A stretch of 64,000 nucleotides of DNA from Paenibacillus turicensis. GTDB taxonomy: Bacteria > Bacillota > Bacilli > Paenibacillales > Paenibacillaceae. The translations under genes and the position numbers were made by a program. Shown piece by piece: positions 37,879 to 46,491 of the stretch; the first letter of the stretch is position 1, and each line of letters starts with the position of its first letter. Where the stretch lies: positions 62,001-126,000 of the forward strand of contig NZ_JAGGKG010000005.1 in the NCBI RefSeq assembly GCF_017873435.1, written 5' to 3'. The notes beneath the pieces were generated by a model. It saw only the letters and a list, made by a program, of their open reading frames with translations. It ran no database searches and was not told the origin of the DNA.

Positions 37879-37931
37879 GTCTTTACCCCCTTGTTCTAAA
37901 GTCAAATGTGTATACATGTTCCAAACCAAAA

Positions 37932-37947
37932 AAGTAACCGCTTACAT
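37932..37947 (-). promoter_or_regulatory. cre-like operator of the arabinoside importer operon
   Basis: On the minus strand ATGTAAGCGGTTACTT matches the CcpA cre pattern WTGNAANCGNWNNCAW with one mismatch. It shares the GTAA-CG-TTAC core with the site at 18039-18058. A LacI/GalR-type regulator would be an alternative reader. Confidence 0.55.
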
Positions 37948-38034
37948 AAAATATGATACCATCTACGATTTATAAAGGAATTCTGTATTGCAACTATAAT
38001 TTTAAATATTTCAACCTTTTAGAGGCTCTTTTAT

Positions 38035-38215
38035 AAATCAGTATTTGACAGCCATAGGGGGCTGGTAGCTACGATACAGAGAGTTCTTACGATTGTTGTT
38101 AAAATCATATTCCTTTTTATTGGAGTAAGTATTTTGGCGGAATTTGATTTTAAAGACAATCTTCAGAATCTCTCTGTCCCTCCGCTAGTACGGGTTGGCT
38201 GTCAAGCACTGATTT
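38035..38215 (+). repeat. Long palindromic intergenic element, copy 3
   Basis: About 180 bp. The ends AAATCAGT..TTTGACAGCCA and TGGCTGTCAA..ACTGATTT are complementary apart from a two-base bulge. Central arms TTAAAATCATATTCC and GGAATTTGATTTTAA pair with one mismatch. The blocks GGTAGCTACG, CAGAGAGTTCTTACGA and TCTCTCTGTCCC match the other copies. It lies between the arabinoside importer promoter and a hairpin terminator at 38251-38306. Confidence 0.8.
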
Positions 38216-38250
38216 CAAGATTGAACCTTTAAAAAAAGGTTTCCTAAATA

Positions 38251-38306
38251 AAAAACCGCCTTTAACCGAGGGCAAGAACCCTGATTAAAAACGGCATTTT
38301 ATATTT
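38251..38306. terminator. Terminator downstream of the dsbA-like gene and element copy 4
   Basis: GCC-TTTAA-AGGG (38258-38271) pairs with CCCT-TTAAA-GGC (38279-38295), with T-rich sequence on both sides, best on the minus strand (A-run at 38251-38255). It would end the minus-strand transcript coming from the DsbA-like gene through element copy 4. Confidence 0.65.
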
Positions 38307-38332
38307 TAATATTTGATATTTGCTCATCACTT

Positions 38333-38522
38333 AAATTAGTGGTTGACAAACGACCCTAACAAGCAAAAAAACAGGGGGATTCTGGAGAAGTGGAACGTTC
38401 GTATTTAAAACCAGATTTCAACGACAAAATTACACGGATACTAAGAAATCTGGTTTTAATAACGATCGGAAGAACCCTCTGTTTTGTAGCCTTCCACCTC
38501 CACCTTTGTCAACCACTAATTT
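38333..38522 (-). repeat. Long palindromic intergenic element, copy 4
   Basis: 190 bp with a perfect 18-bp terminal inverted repeat AAATTAGTGGTTGACAAA (38333-38350 with 38505-38522). Central arms TTTAAAACCAGATTTC and GAAATCTGGTTTTAA are complementary. The block CAGAGGGTTCTTCCGATCGT reads on the minus strand. It begins one base after the stop codon of the DsbA-like gene and reads in the same sense as that gene. Confidence 0.85.
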
Positions 38523-38523
38523 T

Positions 38524-39237
38524 TTATTTTTTAAGCTCAGCTTCAATCAACGGCTGTAATTTACTGTAATCCTCAGTTTCCGCCTCACCAATCTCTTTTC
38601 CATTCATGAATATGGTTGGAGTGCCGCCAATTCCAAGCTTGTCCCCTAAATCATATTGGGCTTGTACCTCTTTAGCATAAGTTTGGTTGTCGATATCTTT
38701 TCTTAGCTGCTCAAGGTCTAGGGAAGCATCTGCTTCACCAGCAAGCTTAACTAAGAAATCGGTGGTTGCCCACACTTTTTTCACTTCACCTTGATTTTTA
38801 AAGATCAAATCAATGTACTTCCAAGTAGCGTCAGGATTTTGACGATATACCGCTTGTGCAGCTAACGCCGCCGTTGTAGAATCTTCATAAAGAAATGGAA
38901 AATGAACATAATAAAGTGCAACTTTACCTTGTGCAATATAATCATCATAAATGTGTGGCTTTACAGATTCATTAAATACTTTACAGCTTGGACATTTTAA
39001 ATCTGAAAAGTCTACAATTTTTACTTTGGCATCCGCTGCTCCTAGACGAGGTAAGTTATTGTAATCAAAAGCATCCGCCTTATCCCGTGTCTGAAATACT
39101 AGCACGAGGATCAAACCTAGCAATACAACACCAATGGTAGAAAACCAAATAATACGTCTAGTTTTCTGTTTTTTCTGTTGCTGGATCGCTTCTGCCTTGC
39201 GCTGTGCCATAACATTACTTTTTTTCTTAGGAGGCAT
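38524..39237 (-). CDS. Membrane-anchored DsbA/BdbD-like thiol-disulfide oxidoreductase
   Basis: 237 residues. A cationic cytoplasmic head (PPKKKSNVMAQRK) and one TM helix (about 28-50) precede an extracytoplasmic thioredoxin fold with the redox motif CPSC in FSDLKCPSCKVF, an inserted helical domain, and the cis-Pro region GGTPTIFMNG. It probably forms or isomerises disulfides in exported proteins. The frame begins at 39255, but AGGTAGGA lies before the ATG at 39237. No BdbC-like partner is adjacent. Palindromic element copy 4 starts one base past the stop. Confidence 0.85.
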   Translation of the reverse strand: MPPKKKSNVMAQRKAEAIQQQKKQKTRRIIWFSTIGVVLLGLILVLVFQTRDKADAFDYNNLPRLGAADAKVKIVDFSDLKCPSCKVFNESVKPHIYDDYIAQGKVALYYVHFPFLYEDSTTAALAAQAVYRQNPDATWKYIDLIFKNQGEVKKVWATTDFLVKLAGEADASLDLEQLRKDIDNQTYAKEVQAQYDLGDKLGIGGTPTIFMNGKEIGEAETEDYSKLQPLIEAELKK

Positions 39238-39328
39238 ATCATTCCTACCTTTCATTTATATCATTTTACTTTGTCTGCAACCATTCTAGTTACAAATATT
39301 TGTTAAGTCAAGATTTCATTTTGCAAAT

Positions 39329-39345
39329 TTTACACTGCGTTAACA
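39329..39345 (+). promoter_or_regulatory. Candidate PhoP box upstream of ppk
   Basis: TTTACA (39329-39334) and TTAACA (39340-39345) are spaced by exactly five bases, the direct-repeat form TTHACA-N5-TTHACA of Bacillus PhoP sites. An AT-rich -10-like region (TATTAT) follows within about 15 bases. This would make ppk a phosphate-starvation gene (inference). Confidence 0.5.
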
Positions 39346-39446
39346 AAAAACGTTATTATTATAGAAATGTAAAGACTATACTAAAATGATGAATTCATGA
39401 ATTTCCTAATAAAACGGTCATATTAGTTATCGGAGGTCAAACGCGC

Positions 39447-41549
39447 ATGACAGATACAGAATTAAAAACTACTCATCCCACCTATTTAAATCGTGATTTA
39501 AGCTGGATTGAATTCAACCGACGTGTATTGCTTGAAGCCAAAGATGTCAGCACACCACTTTTGGAACGACTGAAGTTTCTGTCCATTGTCTCTAGTAATT
39601 TGGATGAATTTATGAGCGTGCGTGTAGCAGGAATTCAAGATCAGATTCGTGCTGGCTATACCAAAAAAGATTTCTCTGGTTATACACCATCAGGATTATA
39701 TAAAAGGCTGATATCGCGTACATCTAATATGGTTGCTGAACAATATCGTACTTTTCGTGAGCTAGTAAGACAACTAAGCAAAGAAAACATTATGATTTTA
39801 AATATTGAAGATCTAAATGCTACACAACAACGTTATACAGAAAAATACTACCATGATATTATTTTCCCTGTGCTTACACCAATGGCCGTGGATCAAAGTC
39901 GTCCCTTCCCACTTGTTCATACTGGCTTTGTTTATTTCGCGGTTGTATTAGAACCTCTATCCACTAGCAACTCACAAAATCTTGAGGAGCCTTATTTTGC
40001 AATTATACAAATCCCTTCGAATCTACCAAGGCTTCTTGCCTTACCTCATCATTCTACCAGTAAAAAGCAATCGTTTATCTTAATAGATGAATTAATCCGT
40101 CATCATATGCAGACGTTGTTTAATGGCTATACGCCTGTTGCCGCACATCAATTTAGATTAACACGAAACGCAGATTTGAGTATTGATGAGGAAGGTGCGG
40201 AGGATTTACTAGAGGAGATTGAAAAGGAATTACGAAAGCGTCGTTGGGGCGCACCGGTTAGACTGGAAATTCAAAAGGACATTCATCCCTTTGCAATGGA
40301 AATGTTATTGGATGAATTTGAAATTAAGGATACGATATTTGAAATTGATGGACCGTTAGATTTAAGATTTCTAGGCAAGCTGCCAGGGATGCTAAAAGGC
40401 TACTCCCGTTTGCGATTTCCTCAGCTTGAGCCACAATACCCTATCGAATTTGAGGAAAACGATGACTTTTTTGAGGTGTTAACTGAGAGAGATGTATTAG
40501 TGTACCATCCTTATGAAAGCTTTGACGCCGTAACAGATTTCATTACAAAAGCATCCGAAGATTCCACCGTTATGGCGATTAAAATGACATTATATCGTGT
40601 CAGTGGCAACTCTCCCTTAATTCGTGCCTTAGCATTAGCTGCTGAAATGGGCAAGCAGGTTACTGTTGTTGTTGAGCTAAAAGCAAGATTTGATGAGGAA
40701 CGGAACATTGCTTGGGCTAGAACACTAGAGAAAGCAGGTTGTCACGTCGTTTATGGCTTAGTTGGCTTAAAAACGCATGCTAAAATCTTGCTTGTTGTAA
40801 GGCAGGAAGGCAATCAGCTTAAGCGTTATGTCCATGTGGGGACAGGCAATTATAACGATATTACCGCTACCTTGTATACCGATATCGGTTTATTTACGAC
40901 GGACAAGGCCATTGGTGAAGATGCCTCAGAGCTATTTAATTTAATTACAGGTTATTCTACGGCAGATCACTGGCAATCGCTAACCCCTGCACCAACCAAT
41001 ATGACGGACAAGCTATTTGAACTGATCTCGCGTGAAGCAGAACATGCTGCAGCAGGTCGACCTGCAAAAATCATTGCAAAAATGAATTCATTATCCAGTC
41101 CAGAAATGATAGATAAGCTATATGCAGCTTCACAGCAAGGTGTAAATATTGAGCTTATTATACGGGGGGTTTGTTGCTTACGCCCAGGTGTAGAAGGTTT
41201 AAGCGAACGGATTACAGTAAGGAGTATTGTGGATCGCTTTTTAGAGCATTCACGAATTTATTATTTTGAAAATGGGGGAGAACCGGAGGTTTGGCTGTCT
41301 AGTGCAGATTGGATGACGCGGAATCTTACACGAAGGTTAGAATTGATGTGTCCCGTCCATAACGAGTATACACGAGACACAATCATAGGTATTTTGTTGT
41401 TATCACTGAAGGATAATGTCAAAGCAAAAAAGCTGCTCCCAAATGGAAAATATGAAAAAATCACCAATCAGGCACCACCGTGCCGAAGTCAATTTGATGC
41501 TTTAGATATTAAGGCATGGAAGAAGGTTCAAGCTTTACCTTTAGATTAA
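39447..41549 (+). CDS. ppk: Polyphosphate kinase PPK1
   Basis: 700 residues, full length for PPK1. It makes inorganic polyphosphate reversibly from ATP. The autophosphorylated His463 is in HVGTGNYND, and the second active-site His601 is in EHSRIYYF; the C-terminal LSSADWMTRNLTRRLEL motif is intact. GGAGGT lies nine bases before the ATG. Its last 41 bases overlap the 3' end of ppx on the other strand. A Pho-box-like repeat lies about 100 bases upstream. Confidence 0.97.
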   Translation: MTDTELKTTHPTYLNRDLSWIEFNRRVLLEAKDVSTPLLERLKFLSIVSSNLDEFMSVRVAGIQDQIRAGYTKKDFSGYTPSGLYKRLISRTSNMVAEQYRTFRELVRQLSKENIMILNIEDLNATQQRYTEKYYHDIIFPVLTPMAVDQSRPFPLVHTGFVYFAVVLEPLSTSNSQNLEEPYFAIIQIPSNLPRLLALPHHSTSKKQSFILIDELIRHHMQTLFNGYTPVAAHQFRLTRNADLSIDEEGAEDLLEEIEKELRKRRWGAPVRLEIQKDIHPFAMEMLLDEFEIKDTIFEIDGPLDLRFLGKLPGMLKGYSRLRFPQLEPQYPIEFEENDDFFEVLTERDVLVYHPYESFDAVTDFITKASEDSTVMAIKMTLYRVSGNSPLIRALALAAEMGKQVTVVVELKARFDEERNIAWARTLEKAGCHVVYGLVGLKTHAKILLVVRQEGNQLKRYVHVGTGNYNDITATLYTDIGLFTTDKAIGEDASELFNLITGYSTADHWQSLTPAPTNMTDKLFELISREAEHAAAGRPAKIIAKMNSLSSPEMIDKLYAASQQGVNIELIIRGVCCLRPGVEGLSERITVRSIVDRFLEHSRIYYFENGGEPEVWLSSADWMTRNLTRRLELMCPVHNEYTRDTIIGILLLSLKDNVKAKKLLPNGKYEKITNQAPPCRSQFDALDIKAWKKVQALPLD

Positions 41550-43041
41550 CACCCCAAGCTTTTTTAAAGCTTTTTGTTAAACCTTCCAGCTCCCTTAGCT
41601 CCAAGGGAGCTTCTTGTTTTGCAAGCAATCGTAAGGTAAGTGTATCTTCATTACGCACAACATGCTCTATTTCTAACGATTGGGTTCGGCTTACATCAAG
41701 TGCAATCGCAAGCTGTAAAATAGCACTTAGCCGCTCGATTTGGGTAAAGTCCTCTCCGTTTAACATGCTTTTATAAGTAGCTAGTGCCTTTTTGTTAGGC
41801 ATCATCCCACTTGCAATACAAGCGCTGATCAATGCCTGATGATGATCTAACCCAATCATCGGAACATGAGTCAGCCAATAAAAAGTATGCTTATCATATT
41901 GATGATATCGAATATTCATTCCAATCTGATATAGCTTGGCAGCTGCGTACAATAAAATTTTATCATCAGGGTTATCATTTCCTAAAGAATACAATGACTC
42001 ATACAACAGCTCGGCATTATGCTGCACCTGTTCAACATGTCCTTTTGAGCTAGCGTTATCAAACGCCAATATATTATTAATTTGAAAGGGAACCACTTCA
42101 CCTTTAGCAGGAACAGAGATTTTTTCCGCTTCTAGCATTAAGCCTTCTCTTAATCCAGTCCCACTTACTAAATAATAGTCGGCATGAATGTAATTATAAA
42201 TCGTATTCAAAATAATAATACCTGGCACAATAATATCAGCTCTTGATTTGGCTAAGCCATCGATTGCCTTACGTTTATCTAAAGGGAGCTCTGGCAGCAG
42301 CTTTTCATAATGCTTTAAGCTATTTCCTTCAATTTTATAATAATGTGCCACATTCATCGGATAGTCCACTCTACGTTGATCCATTTTAGCGAGCGTACGT
42401 GAGGTTCCACCTAAACCGATTAGCGGCAAATGTGGATTGTTTTTTATCCACGCATGAGGAGTTATTAATTGTGTTACTCTGGCTTGCAACGCTTTGATGC
42501 TTTGCTCATCCCAGACGCCATCCTTGCTAAACAGCTCTTGCCCATTTACTGCTCCTAGTGGCAAGGATACGCTGGAAACGACCTTTCGATGACGGAACAA
42601 TGTAATTTCACTACTTCCTCCACCGATATCTATAATAAAGCCATCATTAATATCCATCGTGCTGACTACACCAAGAAATCCATAATACGCTTCTTGTTCA
42701 CCCGTTAACACTGTTACCTTTAGCCCTGTTTCCTCATAGATCACTTTAATGATTTGCTCTTGATTTGTGGCGTTACGAATAGCAGCGGTTGCCGCTACAA
42801 TCACTTCATGACAACCATACTTTGTACAAATCAGACCAAATTGAGCCAAAATAGGTGTTACTGTTAAAATATCCTGATATGAAATTGCACCCTCCTCATT
42901 GATCTTTTGACTTAATCGAGCAGATTCCTTATTTTCATAAATTAAGCGATACGCTTTAGAATCCGTCACTTCATATACCGCTAAACGAATCGAGTTGGAC
43001 CCGATGTCCATAACGCCTAAGGTAGTCTGGCTATCATGCAT
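41509..43041 (-). CDS. ppx: Exopolyphosphatase / guanosine pentaphosphatase family (Ppx/GppA)
   Basis: 510 residues. An ASKHA-fold N-terminal half has the phosphate-loop motifs DIGSNSIRLAVYEV (about 12-25) and IDIGGGSSEIT (about 140-150), and the C-terminal half is an HD-like helical domain (about 320-500). It removes terminal phosphate from polyphosphate and possibly pppGpp. AAGGAGA precedes the ATG. The gene converges on ppk and the two coding regions overlap by 41 bases, so transcription of one runs antisense into the other. A GNAT gene lies 16 bases upstream on the same strand. Confidence 0.93.
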   Translation of the reverse strand: MHDSQTTLGVMDIGSNSIRLAVYEVTDSKAYRLIYENKESARLSQKINEEGAISYQDILTVTPILAQFGLICTKYGCHEVIVAATAAIRNATNQEQIIKVIYEETGLKVTVLTGEQEAYYGFLGVVSTMDINDGFIIDIGGGSSEITLFRHRKVVSSVSLPLGAVNGQELFSKDGVWDEQSIKALQARVTQLITPHAWIKNNPHLPLIGLGGTSRTLAKMDQRRVDYPMNVAHYYKIEGNSLKHYEKLLPELPLDKRKAIDGLAKSRADIIVPGIIILNTIYNYIHADYYLVSGTGLREGLMLEAEKISVPAKGEVVPFQINNILAFDNASSKGHVEQVQHNAELLYESLYSLGNDNPDDKILLYAAAKLYQIGMNIRYHQYDKHTFYWLTHVPMIGLDHHQALISACIASGMMPNKKALATYKSMLNGEDFTQIERLSAILQLAIALDVSRTQSLEIEHVVRNEDTLTLRLLAKQEAPLELRELEGLTKSFKKAWGVNLKVKLEPSSMP

Positions 43042-43057
43042 AACATTTCTCCTTACT

Positions 43058-43630
43058 TTAATTTGCTTCTCTCTCCAGTATTCCGTAATATACTAAATCC
43101 ACATACTTGCCTTCTTTCACAATATGTTCCTTGAAGGTTCCTTCTTGCTTCATACCTATTTTCTCCATAACTTTTCCTGAAGCAATATTAGAAGAAAAAT
43201 ATCGTGCAAATACTTTATTCAGTTTTATTTCCTTAAAAGCAAATTTTAATACCGCTTGAGCTGCCTCGGTCGCATATCCTCTTCCCCAATATGGCTCACC
43301 AATCCAATAAGCTAGTTCCCCATGATTAAAACCTTTATTATTACTTAGTGCAATCGCTCCAACCACTTCTCCTGTTTGGTTATCAGTTATAGCAAATTCA
43401 TATAATTTGTCATTAATAAAGTTATCGTAATGGGATTCTATCCAAGTTAAAGCATCATTTATATGATACGGGTAGGGCAAATACAACGTGCTTTTATAAA
43501 TATTATAATTGTTACAGAGAGTAGCAACAGTTTTGGCATCAGATTTTTGGAATAATCTTAAAATTAGTCTTTCAGTACTTATTTTCCTTTCCCCTATTTC
43601 CACGCTAATATCCCCGTCCTCCCTAAGCAT
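43058..43630 (-). CDS. GNAT family N-acetyltransferase (RimJ/RimL-like)
   Basis: Up to 190 residues. The acetyl-CoA-binding loop is GEPYWGRGYATEAAQ, preceded by the ERLILR start of the fold and followed by NIASGKVMEKIGM, all typical of ribosomal-protein or small-molecule acetyltransferases. The first ATG (43630) lacks a ribosome site; a GTG at 43603, after GGGAGGACGGGG, is an alternative start giving 181 residues. It probably forms a two-gene operon with ppx. Substrate unknown. Confidence 0.82.
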   Translation of the reverse strand: MLREDGDISVEIGERKISTERLILRLFQKSDAKTVATLCNNYNIYKSTLYLPYPYHINDALTWIESHYDNFINDKLYEFAITDNQTGEVVGAIALSNNKGFNHGELAYWIGEPYWGRGYATEAAQAVLKFAFKEIKLNKVFARYFSSNIASGKVMEKIGMKQEGTFKEHIVKEGKYVDLVYYGILEREAN

Positions 43631-43711
43631 TTTGTAGATCCACCGTCTAATATGTTTTCAACAAAATATTACTTCCATTATATGTTGTCAACGTGATAAA
43701 TTAAAGCAAAA

Positions 43712-43757
43712 CAAAAAAGGGCTACCCCATCTATTCCTAGGAATAAACGGGATAACC
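43712..43757 (-). terminator. Terminator of the ptsHI operon
   Basis: On the minus strand GGTTATCCC pairs with GGGGTAGCC using G-U wobbles (43749-43757 with 43720-43728), and six T follow (43713-43718). The wobble pairs show that the minus-strand RNA is the structured strand, as expected after ptsI. Confidence 0.75.
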
Positions 43758-43796
43758 TTCAATAACGGAGAAAACTTAAATTGCTAAAAACAAATC

Positions 43797-45509
43797 TTAA
43801 AGTTTAATTGCACGCACTAATTCAACAACCTCTTGAGCCGTTGATTTTTGCAATGCTTGTGCTGCTAGTTCTTCCATCTCCGCTTTAGAAAGCTTAGAGA
43901 TTAATGAACGTGCAGGTAAAATGGAAGTTGCACTCATACTAAACTCATCAAGTCCAAGACCTAGCAATAGAGGAATCGCAGTTGTATCGCCTGCCATTTC
44001 TCCACACATACCAGCCCAACGACCTTCTTTATGAGCAGCATCGATAACCATTTTAACTAAGCGCAAAATAGATGGATTGTATGGCTGATACAAATAAGAA
44101 ACACGCTCATTCATACGGTCAGCCGCCATCGTATATTGAATCAAATCATTTGTACCAATAGAGAAGAAATCAACTTCCTTGGCAAATTGATCTGCAAGAA
44201 CCGCTGTAGCAGGAATTTCAACCATGATTCCAATTTGGATGTTGTCAGATACCTCGATACCTTCAGCAATAAGCTTCGCTTTTTCTTCCATAAGTAAAGC
44301 TTTAGCTTGACGGAATTCGTCTAATGTAGCAATCATCGGGAACATAATACGCAAGTTGCCATATACACTAGCACGAAGCAAAGCACGAAGTTGTGTTGAG
44401 AAAATATCTGTACGATCCAAGCACAAACGAACTGCACGGAAACCAAGGAATGGGTTCATTTCTTTAGGCATATCAAGGTAAGGAAGCTCCTTATCTCCAC
44501 CGATATCTAATGTACGAACAACGACTGGTTTGCCTTCCATACGCTCTAATACTGTTTTGTAAGCATTAAATTGTACTTCTTCGTTCGGCATTTCTGTACG
44601 ACCCATGTACAAAAATTCTGTACGATACAAGCCAACAGCTTCGCCACCATTATCGTTAACACCGTCAACATCATTAGGTGTACCAATGTTACCCGCAAGC
44701 TCTACATGTACGCCATCCTTTGAAGTCGTTGGTTCTTCACGAAGAAGTCTCCACTCTTTTATTTGACGTAAATGAGCGTCACGTTTAGCTTCGTATTGCT
44801 TTACAGTCTCAGCATCAGGATTAATGATCACTGTTCCTTCCAAGCCATCTACAATAATAAGGTCGCCATCCTTCACTTGCTCAAGCACATCTTTTGTTCC
44901 TACAACCGCAGGAATTTCTAAAGATCTTGCCATAATCGCAGAGTGAGAAGTTCTACCTCCGATGTTTGTTGTAAAGCCTTTAACGTACTTACGGTTTAAT
45001 TGTGCAGTATCAGAAGGAGTTAAATCTTCTGCAACTACAATCACTTCCTTGCTAATTTCAGCAGGATTAACATAAGAAAGACCTAACAAATGGATTAAAA
45101 CCCGTTTTGTTACATCACGCATGTCAGCTGCACGTTCTTGTAAATATGCACTTTTCATGTTTTCAAACATGGAAATAAACTCTTGAGCCGTTTCATTCAA
45201 AGCGAACTCAGCGCATACTTTTTCATTTGCAATTTTGTCTTGAACAGGTGTAAGCAATTCTGGGTCATCCAGAATAAGCAAATGAGAAGCAAAAATTTCA
45301 GCTTTCTTTTCACCAAGCTCTTGTAGTGTACGCTCTTTAATGCTCTCAAGCTCTTGTCTTGATTTCGTTAGCGCATCCTCCAAACGAGCTAATTCAGCAG
45401 CTGAATCTGCTACCTCACGCTTAGTTACTGTAAAATCGGGATGTTCCAGTTTGAAAGCTGGAGCGATTGCTACACCAGAAGATGCCGCAATACCGGTAAT
45501 ATTAAGCAT
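43797..45509 (-). CDS. ptsI: PTS enzyme I (phosphoenolpyruvate-protein phosphotransferase)
   Basis: 570 residues, full length. It takes phosphate from PEP onto His189 (GGRTSHSAI) and passes it to HPr. The C-terminal PEP-binding barrel has [11 protein letters not shown] and the active-site Cys in MCGEMAG. The ATG overlaps the end of ptsH by eight bases, so translation is coupled. A terminator follows. It is a general PTS component, although no complete sugar-specific EII is encoded in this window. Confidence 0.97.
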   Translation of the reverse strand: MLNITGIAASSGVAIAPAFKLEHPDFTVTKREVADSAAELARLEDALTKSRQELESIKERTLQELGEKKAEIFASHLLILDDPELLTPVQDKIANEKVCAEFALNETAQEFISMFENMKSAYLQERAADMRDVTKRVLIHLLGLSYVNPAEISKEVIVVAEDLTPSDTAQLNRKYVKGFTTNIGGRTSHSAIMARSLEIPAVVGTKDVLEQVKDGDLIIVDGLEGTVIINPDAETVKQYEAKRDAHLRQIKEWRLLREEPTTSKDGVHVELAGNIGTPNDVDGVNDNGGEAVGLYRTEFLYMGRTEMPNEEVQFNAYKTVLERMEGKPVVVRTLDIGGDKELPYLDMPKEMNPFLGFRAVRLCLDRTDIFSTQLRALLRASVYGNLRIMFPMIATLDEFRQAKALLMEEKAKLIAEGIEVSDNIQIGIMVEIPATAVLADQFAKEVDFFSIGTNDLIQYTMAADRMNERVSYLYQPYNPSILRLVKMVIDAAHKEGRWAGMCGEMAGDTTAIPLLLGLGLDEFSMSATSILPARSLISKLSKAEMEELAAQALQKSTAQEVVELVRAIKL

Positions 45510-45777
45510 GAACTTCGCCCAAACCTTCCTTGACGATTACATCTGTTAATGCTTGAAGAGCTGCTTCAGCTTCGTCGCCTTCAGTCATAATTTTGATTGT
45601 ATCACCTTGCTCCAAACCTAAAGATAACACACCTAGGATGGATTTAAGAGTTACTTTTTTACCGCCAGCTTCTGCAAAGCTTTCAGCATTTTTGAATTTA
45701 CCAGCTGTGTTTACGATCGCTGTTGCTGGACGTGCGTGGATACCATCTTCATCAGTAATTTTAAATGTTCTTTCCAT
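45502..45777 (-). CDS. ptsH: PTS phosphocarrier protein HPr
   Basis: 91 residues. His14 in GIHARPAT is the PEP-dependent site (His15 in other species) and Ser46 in [10 protein letters not shown] is the HPr-kinase site used for CcpA-dependent catabolite repression. Both are intact, which supports the two cre-like sites proposed elsewhere in the window. It lies 108 bases downstream of the EIIB gene and overlaps ptsI by eight bases. Confidence 0.96.
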   Translation of the reverse strand: MERTFKITDEDGIHARPATAIVNTAGKFKNAESFAEAGGKKVTLKSILGVLSLGLEQGDTIKIMTEGDEAEAALQALTDVIVKEGLGEVHA

Positions 45778-45885
45778 ATTTAGTCACTCTCTTTTCATTA
45801 GTTTTTGTTGGGGAAGTCCAAGGTAAGCATTTTGAAAAAATTAAAATTAGTTGACCTCTTACGAGATGGCATGATAGATGTGGCA

Positions 45886-46161
45886 TTAAATAAGCTTTTC
45901 CATCACCTTCATAATTTGATAGGACTCCAGACCAAACATAATATGTAATTGATCTCCCATATCAAATACGGCAAAGGCGCCTAATGCAGTTAGTTTTTCT
46001 GTACTAAAATCATTTCGGTTTTGCAAGGTCGTCCTAAGCCTTGTCATGCAGGAATCCACTGCAATAACATTAGCTTTTCCTCCCAAAGCCTCAAAAATAC
46101 GAAAAACAAATTCATCCATACCAAGCTCAGCAATCCGTGCATCTAATAAAATTTTATTCAT
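45886..46161 (-). CDS. Stand-alone PTS EIIB domain (glucose family)
   Basis: 91 residues, one EIIB domain of the glucose/N-acetylglucosamine type. The phosphorylated Cys38 lies in DSCMTRLRTTL, matching the usual ACITRLR motif, and the fold continues through LGAFAVFDMGDQLHIMFG. There is no EIIC membrane part and no EIIA. It occupies the position of ptsG in the Bacillus glcT-ptsG-ptsH-ptsI cluster and is preceded by a GlcT-type RAT. It may be the functional remnant of a decayed ptsG, kept as a phosphate relay to GlcT or to a separate EIIC (inference). The ATG is preceded by AAGGAGA. Confidence 0.88.
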   Translation of the reverse strand: MNKILLDARIAELGMDEFVFRIFEALGGKANVIAVDSCMTRLRTTLQNRNDFSTEKLTALGAFAVFDMGDQLHIMFGLESYQIMKVMEKLI

Positions 46162-46265
46162 ATGCGTTCTCCTTGCCTTTATTCCCAGTGGAGCAAGTAC
46201 GTCAACTTGATAAGACTAGATAACGTTTTGCCATACATTAAAACAACAACGTTCTGAATACATGC

Positions 46266-46385
46266 AAAAAAAGGCATAAGCGAATAAAGCATGGAAATAT
46301 CAACACTTTATACGGATATAATACCCCAAAAGTGATCATATAAACCAATACCTAAACAACTCATGCCTGATCGAATCAGTAACAC
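46266..46385 (-). promoter_or_regulatory. GlcT RNA antiterminator (RAT) and overlapping terminator
   Basis: On the minus strand the RAT GTGTTACTGATTCGATCAGG (46366-46385, continuing to 46359) matches the ptsG RAT of Bacillus subtilis as I recall it, with the GATTCGATC hairpin top. The 3' part AGGCATGAGT can instead pair over all ten positions with GCTTATGCCT (46272-46281), which seven T residues follow (46266-46272). So binding of GlcT to the RAT would prevent termination. It precedes the EIIB-ptsH-ptsI genes. Confidence 0.85.
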
Positions 46386-46417
46386 ATTGAACTATTTTGT
46401 TGTCTTACTTAATTAGC

Positions 46418-46446
46418 AGTATAACAAATCTATAATTTAGATTCAA
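46418..46446 (-). promoter_or_regulatory. Sigma-A promoter of the EIIB-ptsHI operon
   Basis: TTGAAT (46441-46446), a 17-base spacer and TATACT (46418-46423) on the minus strand. The start site would lie about 25 bases upstream of the RAT. It is downstream of the glcT stop, so EIIB-ptsHI can be transcribed separately from glcT. Confidence 0.75.
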
Positions 46447-46491
46447 TACTTAATACTTAACTTATAGATTAATCTTTTACTTACTTGAAAA

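Noticed and set aside
41509-41776. 86-residue plus-strand frame overlapping the ppx 3' end
   Set aside because: It begins inside ppk, overlaps ppx antisense and has no ribosome site.
43058-43630. GNAT acetyltransferase as a specific resistance gene
   Set aside because: Only general RimJ/RimL-like motifs are visible; nothing points to an antibiotic substrate.
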